A DNA stretch of 64,000 nucleotides from Iodidimonas nitroreducens (lineage in GTDB: Bacteria; Pseudomonadota; Alphaproteobacteria; Sphingomonadales; Rhodothalassiaceae): assembly GCF_008579165.1 (NCBI RefSeq), contig NZ_BKCN01000004.1, one strand, 5' to 3'. Position 1 is the first letter of the stretch, and every line of letters starts with the position of its first letter. Under the pieces are notes generated by a model. That model did not search any database, was not told where the DNA came from, and saw only the letters and a program-made list of their open reading frames with translations. The position numbers and the translations under genes are program-made. Shown piece by piece: positions 59,877 to 64,000 of the stretch.

Positions 59877-60515
59877 AGGTTTCACTTTCATCATTCTACG
59901 CCGCAAATCACCGGGCGATCTTCCCCGAGGGGGCACGCGCTTGGAGGTCGATGTCCGCAGGCTGTTTGTCATTTTCATCCTGCTGGCACAGCCCGTGCCA
60001 AAGCAGCAAAACCGCCACCATCCCATAGGGTGCACCGATGAAGGCCCGTGTTTATCCACCCTCTCATATAAAGTCAAGAACCCATGAAAGATCAGCTTTG
60101 GCCCAGGGCCGGCGCAGGGATGATTTCGGCCCTTGGCAGAGAATGATTATAGTGGGTTGAATGCTTCCCAAGACCCTTTAATGAAGTTAAATCCGGCCCA
60201 CAGCATTTTTTTGATGCATTTTTTATGAAGAAATAATTTCTAATCTGTTGCCTTAGATATAATTTATGAAATATATTTTCTTTTCCGTTGTGCGCTGCCG
60301 CAAACATACATAAATTAAAGGAGTTAAAATACTCGTAAAAAGGTATTTTCTTTCGGGTTAAGCGATTAGCCCTTGTGCTTTTCTTATCCGAACCATCTGC
60401 CTTCAGCATAAAGCAGGCAAAAACTGAGGGTGGCGGGTGAGAAACGAGCACAGCCAAGAAACGGGCGCATCAGGCAAGAAAAAACTAACTTACTGAATGA
60501 AAAGAGGAAACGTTC
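59877..60515. other. 639-base intergenic region between rplU and TonB receptor 2
   Basis: No gene is visible. It holds the rplU promoter near its left end (see 60049-60077). From about 60180 to 60370 the composition becomes clearly richer in A and T than its surroundings, with TATAATTTATGAAATATATTTT-like tracts at 60250-60280; this may be the promoter of the receptor or a foreign joint. I see no repeats or RNA gene in it. Confidence 0.5.
60049..60077 (-). promoter_or_regulatory. Candidate promoter of rplU-rpmA
   Basis: On the minus strand TTGACT (60072-60077), a 17-base spacer and TAAACA (60049-60054). Spacing and -35 are good; the -10 is a weak match. Confidence 0.45.
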
Positions 60516-63088
60516 ATGAAAAACACGATTCTGGCCAAATTTGGCCGCAGCACGGCGCTGGGGGCAACATTGGCTTTCAGCGCCACTTTGGGCCATGGCG
60601 TGCAGGCGCAAACGCAAAGCCAAAGCGATAATGACGATGGTGATTTTGTTGCCCTCGAGCAGATCGTGGTCACCGGCACCCGGCGGCTTGATCGCACGAT
60701 TGCCGATAGCGCGGTGCCCATCGATGTACTGACCGCGGCCGATCTCAATCGGCAGGGCTTTACCGAAACGAACCAGATTCTGGCGAATCTTTTGCCCAGC
60801 TTCAATTTTCCGCTGCCGTCCATCACCGATGGCACCGATACCACCCGGCCGGCCACATTGCGCGGCCTTGGCCTGATCACACGCTCGTTCTGGTGAATGG
60901 CAAGCGCCGCCATACCAGTGCGCTTTTGAATGTCAATGGCTCGGTTGGGCGTGGATCAAGCGCGGTGGATCTGAATATGATCCCCGCCAGTGCCATCGAG
61001 CGGATCGAGGTGCTGCGCGATGGGGCGGCGGCGCAATATGGCTCTGATGCCATTGCAGGCGTCATCAATGTGGTGCTGAAAACGGCTCCCGAGGGGGGAT
61101 CGCTCAGCGCCACCTATGGTCAGCATGTCACCACCATTTCAGGGGTTCCTGAATTTTCCGGCGTTGCCACCGGCCCCGATGGACGCCCTTTGCTCGATAG
61201 CCGGGGGAATGTGCAGCTCATTCCCACGGGCAAGGATCGTTCGGTCAATGATGGGGAAACCTTGACGATTCAGGGCAATATCGGCCTTCCCATTGGCGAG
61301 CGCGGTTTTTTCAATGTCAGCGGCGAATTCCGCGATCGCAATCCCACCAATCGTCAGGGCTTTGATCCGCGCGTCCAATTCAGTGTTGATGATCCGCGAG
61401 AAATCACGGCCAATCGTCTCAATCACCGCTTTGGGAATGCGGATGTGCAGGATATCTCGGTCTTTTATAATATGGGCTATAATATCACGGATGAGATCGA
61501 GTTTTATTCCTTTGCCAGCCTTGGTGATCGCGAAGGGGAAAGCGCCGCTTTCTTCCGGCGGCCCAATGACAGCCGCAATACGCCCGAAGTGCAGCCTAAT
61601 GGCTTCTTGCCCTTCATTGTCACCGATGTTCAGGATCAGTCGGCTGCGGCTGGCGTGCGTGGATCGCTTGGTGAGTGGCAATTTGACACAAGCTTCGTTT
61701 ATGGCGAGGACGAGTTTAATTTCGGCGTTGAAAACAGCCTGAATACCTCGCTCGGGCCGCTCAGCCAAACTGAATTTGATGCCGGCGGTCTGCGGTTTCG
61801 GCATTATGTGGCCAATGCCGATGTGCAGCGCATGTTGGATGTAGGCTTTTTGGATAATCCGGTTTCCGTGGCCTTCGGGGCGGAATATCGTGATGAGCGT
61901 TATCAGGTGAAGGCGGGCGAGACCGCATCCTTTATCCAGGGGCCATTCCCCGGGGCCGCAGGCTCGCAGGTTTTCCCAGGATTTCAGCCCAGCAATGAAG
62001 TGACCGGCGATCGCAATAGCTGGGCGGTTTATGCCGATTTCGATGCCGACATCACGGAAAACTGGAATATCGCGATTGCTGGCCGGTTTGAAGATTTCTC
62101 GGATTTCGGCTCAACCTTGAATGGCAAGCTCGCGACTCGCTATCAGGTGATTGATGGCTTGGCCTTGCGCGGTGCGGTCTCATCGGGCTTCAGGGCGCCG
62201 TCCTTGTCGCAGCAGTTTTTCACCTCCACGGCCACCAATTTCATCGATGGCGTTCCCAATGAAGTGGGCACCTTCCCGGTGGGAAGCGATGTGGCGGTGG
62301 CGCTGGGTGCCACACCCCTTGATGCCGAAGAATCGCTCAATCTCTCGGCTGGTTTCGTAATTGATCCTTTGCCGGGGCTGAATATCGCGGTCGATTTCTA
62401 CCGGATCAAGATCGATGATCGGATTGTTCTCACCGAAAATCTGCCCTCCAATGTGGTGGTCCCCCTTTTGGAAGGCATTGGCATCACCGGCGTGCAGCGG
62501 GCGCGGTTCTTCATCAATGGCATCGATACCCGCACCACGGGCGTGGATGTGGTGGCAACCTATAGCTATGAAACCGATGATTTCGGCCTGTTCCGCTTTA
62601 CCGGTGGCTTTAATTACAATGAAACCGATGTCACCGAGCTTTTGGCCGCACCGGGTCCATTGGCACAGGCTAATCTCACAGGGGAAGATCTGTTTGGCCG
62701 TTTGGAACAGCTTCGCTTTGAAAAAGGTCAGCCCAAAACCAAAACCAATCTGGCGGTAAACTGGCTGCTCGATGAATTGGGGGCCACTTTGCGCTTCACC
62801 CGCTTTGGTGAAACGCTGGACCCGGGAAGCACTGAAGTGACGGATGAAATCATCGACAGCGCATGGATCACCGATATCGAACTGCGCTATGATTTCAAGG
62901 AATGGCTGCAATTGGCGGCCGGGGCGAATAATCTGTTTGATAAAATGCCCGATGTCTCGCCCTTTGGGCCAAGGCCTGACGGCAATGGAAATTTCTCGAT
63001 TTTTAACGAGATTCTGCCATTTTCAAGCTTTTCGCCCTTTGGTTTTAATGGCCGCTTCATCTATGCCCGGGCCACTTTAAGCTGGTAG
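60516..63088 (+). CDS. TonB-dependent receptor 2 (frameshift)
   Basis: A long receptor of about 857 residues when corrected. The signal peptide ends GVQAQ, followed by the plug start LEQIVVTGTRRLDRTIADS, LNRQGFTETNQILANLLPS and AIERIEVLRDGAAAQYGSDAIAGV. The frame breaks near 60878: GGCCTGATC should be GGCCCTGATC, giving LRGLGPDHTLVLVNGKRRH. The barrel ends FIYARATLSW with a C-terminal Trp. It is related to the FecA/CirA group with no linked pathway gene, so substrate unknown. RBS AGAGGAAA before ATG 60516. Confidence 0.9.
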
Positions 63089-63107
63089 TATGGGGCTATA
63101 AATCATC

Positions 63108-63141
63108 TCGGGCCGGGGGGAAAATGCCCCGGCTCGAATTT
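63108..63141 (+). terminator. Terminator after TonB receptor 2
   Basis: An 11-bp stem TCGGGCCGGGG / CCCCGGCTCGA with one G-T pair, an 8-base loop and a short ATTT tail. It lies 20 bases after the receptor stop. Confidence 0.75.
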
Positions 63142-63166
63142 GGTTTGATTATTGTGATCAATCAGC

Positions 63167-63195
63167 TTGCGCTTGGCAAAAACTTCGATTAGGTT
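63167..63195 (+). promoter_or_regulatory. Possible promoter of tRNA-Ser
   Basis: TTGCGC (63167-63172), 17-base spacer, TAGGTT (63190-63195), placing a start about 8 bases before the tRNA. Both boxes are imperfect matches. Confidence 0.35.
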
Positions 63196-63209
63196 CCCGC
63201 CTCGCCCAA

Positions 63210-63298
63210 GGAGAGGTGCCGGAGTGGTCGAACGGGGCGGTCTCGAAAACCGTTGTACCCGCAAGGTACCGAGGGTTCGAATCCCTCTCTCTCCGCCA
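63210..63298 (+). tRNA. tRNA-Ser (anticodon CGA)
   Basis: An 89-nt class II tRNA. The acceptor GGAGAGG pairs with TCTCTCC, the anticodon loop is CTCGAAA with anticodon CGA (reads UCG) flanked by GCGGT/ACCGT, a long variable arm GTACCCGCAAGGTAC follows, and the T arm is GAGGGTTCGAATCCCTC. The 3' CCA is encoded (63296-63298). Confidence 0.97.
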
Positions 63299-63445
63299 GC
63301 TTCCTTTATAATACAATGGGTTATAATAAATAGCAGGCGCTAACCCATTAATTTACCCACATATGAAAATGGCTAAACCTGAGTTTATTTGGGTTTTTGG
63401 GCATTGATTTGGCTTGATCTGCGCAAAAATGGCACCACAAAACCC

Positions 63446-63834
63446 TTAGCTGTAGGTCCGATCAACGGTGATAAGGGCTTCCAGTTGCTTGTCATTGAGC
63501 CGATCCACTTCAGCCAAGAGTGAAAATTCAAGCCCCTCCCGTCGTGCAGTTTTAGATTTGGCCGAAGGGCTTGGTATTGCGGCAAGTATTTCCATAGAGA
63601 CCTGAAGTTCTCTGGCCAAAAGGGCCAGGGTTTCGACGCTGGGTGAATTCACGCCACGCTCAATCTGAGAGACCGCATGGACAGAGCGGTCGGGTCAATG
63701 GCCGCTGCCAATTCTTTCTGACTAAGGCCCTTTGCGTGGCGGGCCGCCCTCACTTTTTTGCTGCCGATGAGCCGAGTCCTTTCGATTTGACCGCAAAACA
63801 TTTGAGTTTTGAGGCGAACCTGCGTTTCATCCAC
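63446..63834 (-). CDS. XRE-family helix-turn-helix regulator (frameshift)
   Basis: A roughly 129-residue protein with a Cro/CI-type HTH: KVRAARHAKGLSQKELAAAID, then (after correction) VSQIERGVNSPSVETLALLARELQV. The frame is broken near 63680 by a missing base, which splits the HTH. A short C-terminal region follows (LLAEVDRLNDKQLEALI). The GTG/ATG start is uncertain; ATG 63834 is the first available. It is the kind of regulator found on phages and islands and lies just after a tRNA gene. Confidence 0.75.
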
Positions 63835-63926
63835 AACTCACTTATGCAAGCTTATGAAAGGCAATCGGCGGCTGAAGCTGCTCAGAAGAAGCAAACTGAA
63901 GAGAATATCCTCCTGGGTGGTTCAAG

Positions 63927-64000
63927 GTGAGTAGCATGCGGTATCATGATATTGATGTCTGGCCGACTGCTGATTTGGTGGATACCGAAATAGGTGCATG
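63927..64000 (+). CDS. Partial gene at right edge
   Basis: An open frame from GTG 63927 (or ATG 63936) runs off the window: MRYHDIDVWPTADLVDTEIGA. A 28-codon frame (63844-63930, MQAYERQSAAEAAQK...) ends just before it with a TGA overlapping the GTG, so the two might be coupled small genes. No family can be assigned from 25 residues. Confidence 0.4.
   Translation, partial: MSSMRYHDIDVWPTADLVDTEIGA

Overview
The window reads as a chromosomal segment of an alphaproteobacterium with a moderately GC-rich genome. The evidence is the class-typical pairing of flagellar genes with a CckA-type hybrid kinase, followed by recA-alaS, together with an obgE-nadD-rsfS cell-housekeeping block, two TonB-dependent receptors and a Caulobacter-like ceramide locus. 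The genus cannot be fixed from the sequence; sphingolipid-making, aerobic, flagellated lineages such as the Kordiimonadales/Iodidimonadales/Sphingomonadales side of the class would fit.

Layout. (1) 333-13080 is a bacterial sphingolipid locus: fatty acyl-AMP ligase, ceramide reductase, dedicated acyl carrier protein and serine palmitoyltransferase on the + strand; a nucleotidyltransferase-like protein and a ceramide/diacylglycerol kinase on the - strand; then LptF, LptG, a polysaccharide-type flippase, the GNAT-fold ceramide synthase and a DUF502 membrane protein. (2) 13077-20636 is a mixed metabolic stretch: cystathionine beta-lyase, mercaptopyruvate sulfurtransferase, hspQ, queF, a sulfotransferase-glycosyltransferase pair and leuCD. 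(3) 20659-38701 is a near-complete purine-salvage and degradation supercluster: allantoicase, uraD, puuE, uraH, xdhABC, puuD, allA, guanine deaminase, an exported amidohydrolase, a PhyH-type dioxygenase, two deaminases of the adenosine/adenine family and a TonB receptor. It can take adenine or guanine to xanthine, urate, allantoin, ureidoglycolate and glyoxylate plus urea. (4) 38721-45892 holds flagellar export/basal-body genes (fliO, fliP, flgB, flgC, fliE, fliQ, fliR, flhB) and cckA. (5) 46066-50510 holds recA, alaS and msrA. (6) 50748-56492 is accessory: an IS256-type transposase remnant, a flavodoxin-like reductase, a set of acyl-CoA enzymes, a 33-bp tandem repeat and an EamA permease. (7) 56729-59876 holds rsfS, nadD, obgE, rpmA and rplU. 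(8) 60516-64000 holds a second TonB receptor, tRNA-Ser(CGA), a helix-turn-helix regulator and an incomplete gene.

An important caveat: at least sixteen genes, including recA and alaS, are broken by single-base indels, most of them one missing G/C or a homopolymer miscount. Reading across each break restores normal family length and motifs, so I treat them as sequence errors and annotate the full genes rather than pseudogenes.

The most interesting biology is the sphingolipid locus with its own LptF/LptG pair and flippase, which suggests a dedicated route for carrying ceramide-based lipids toward the outer membrane. Next comes the purine supercluster, whose two transcription units carry nearly identical palindromic 12-mers that could be the operator of an unseen purine regulator.
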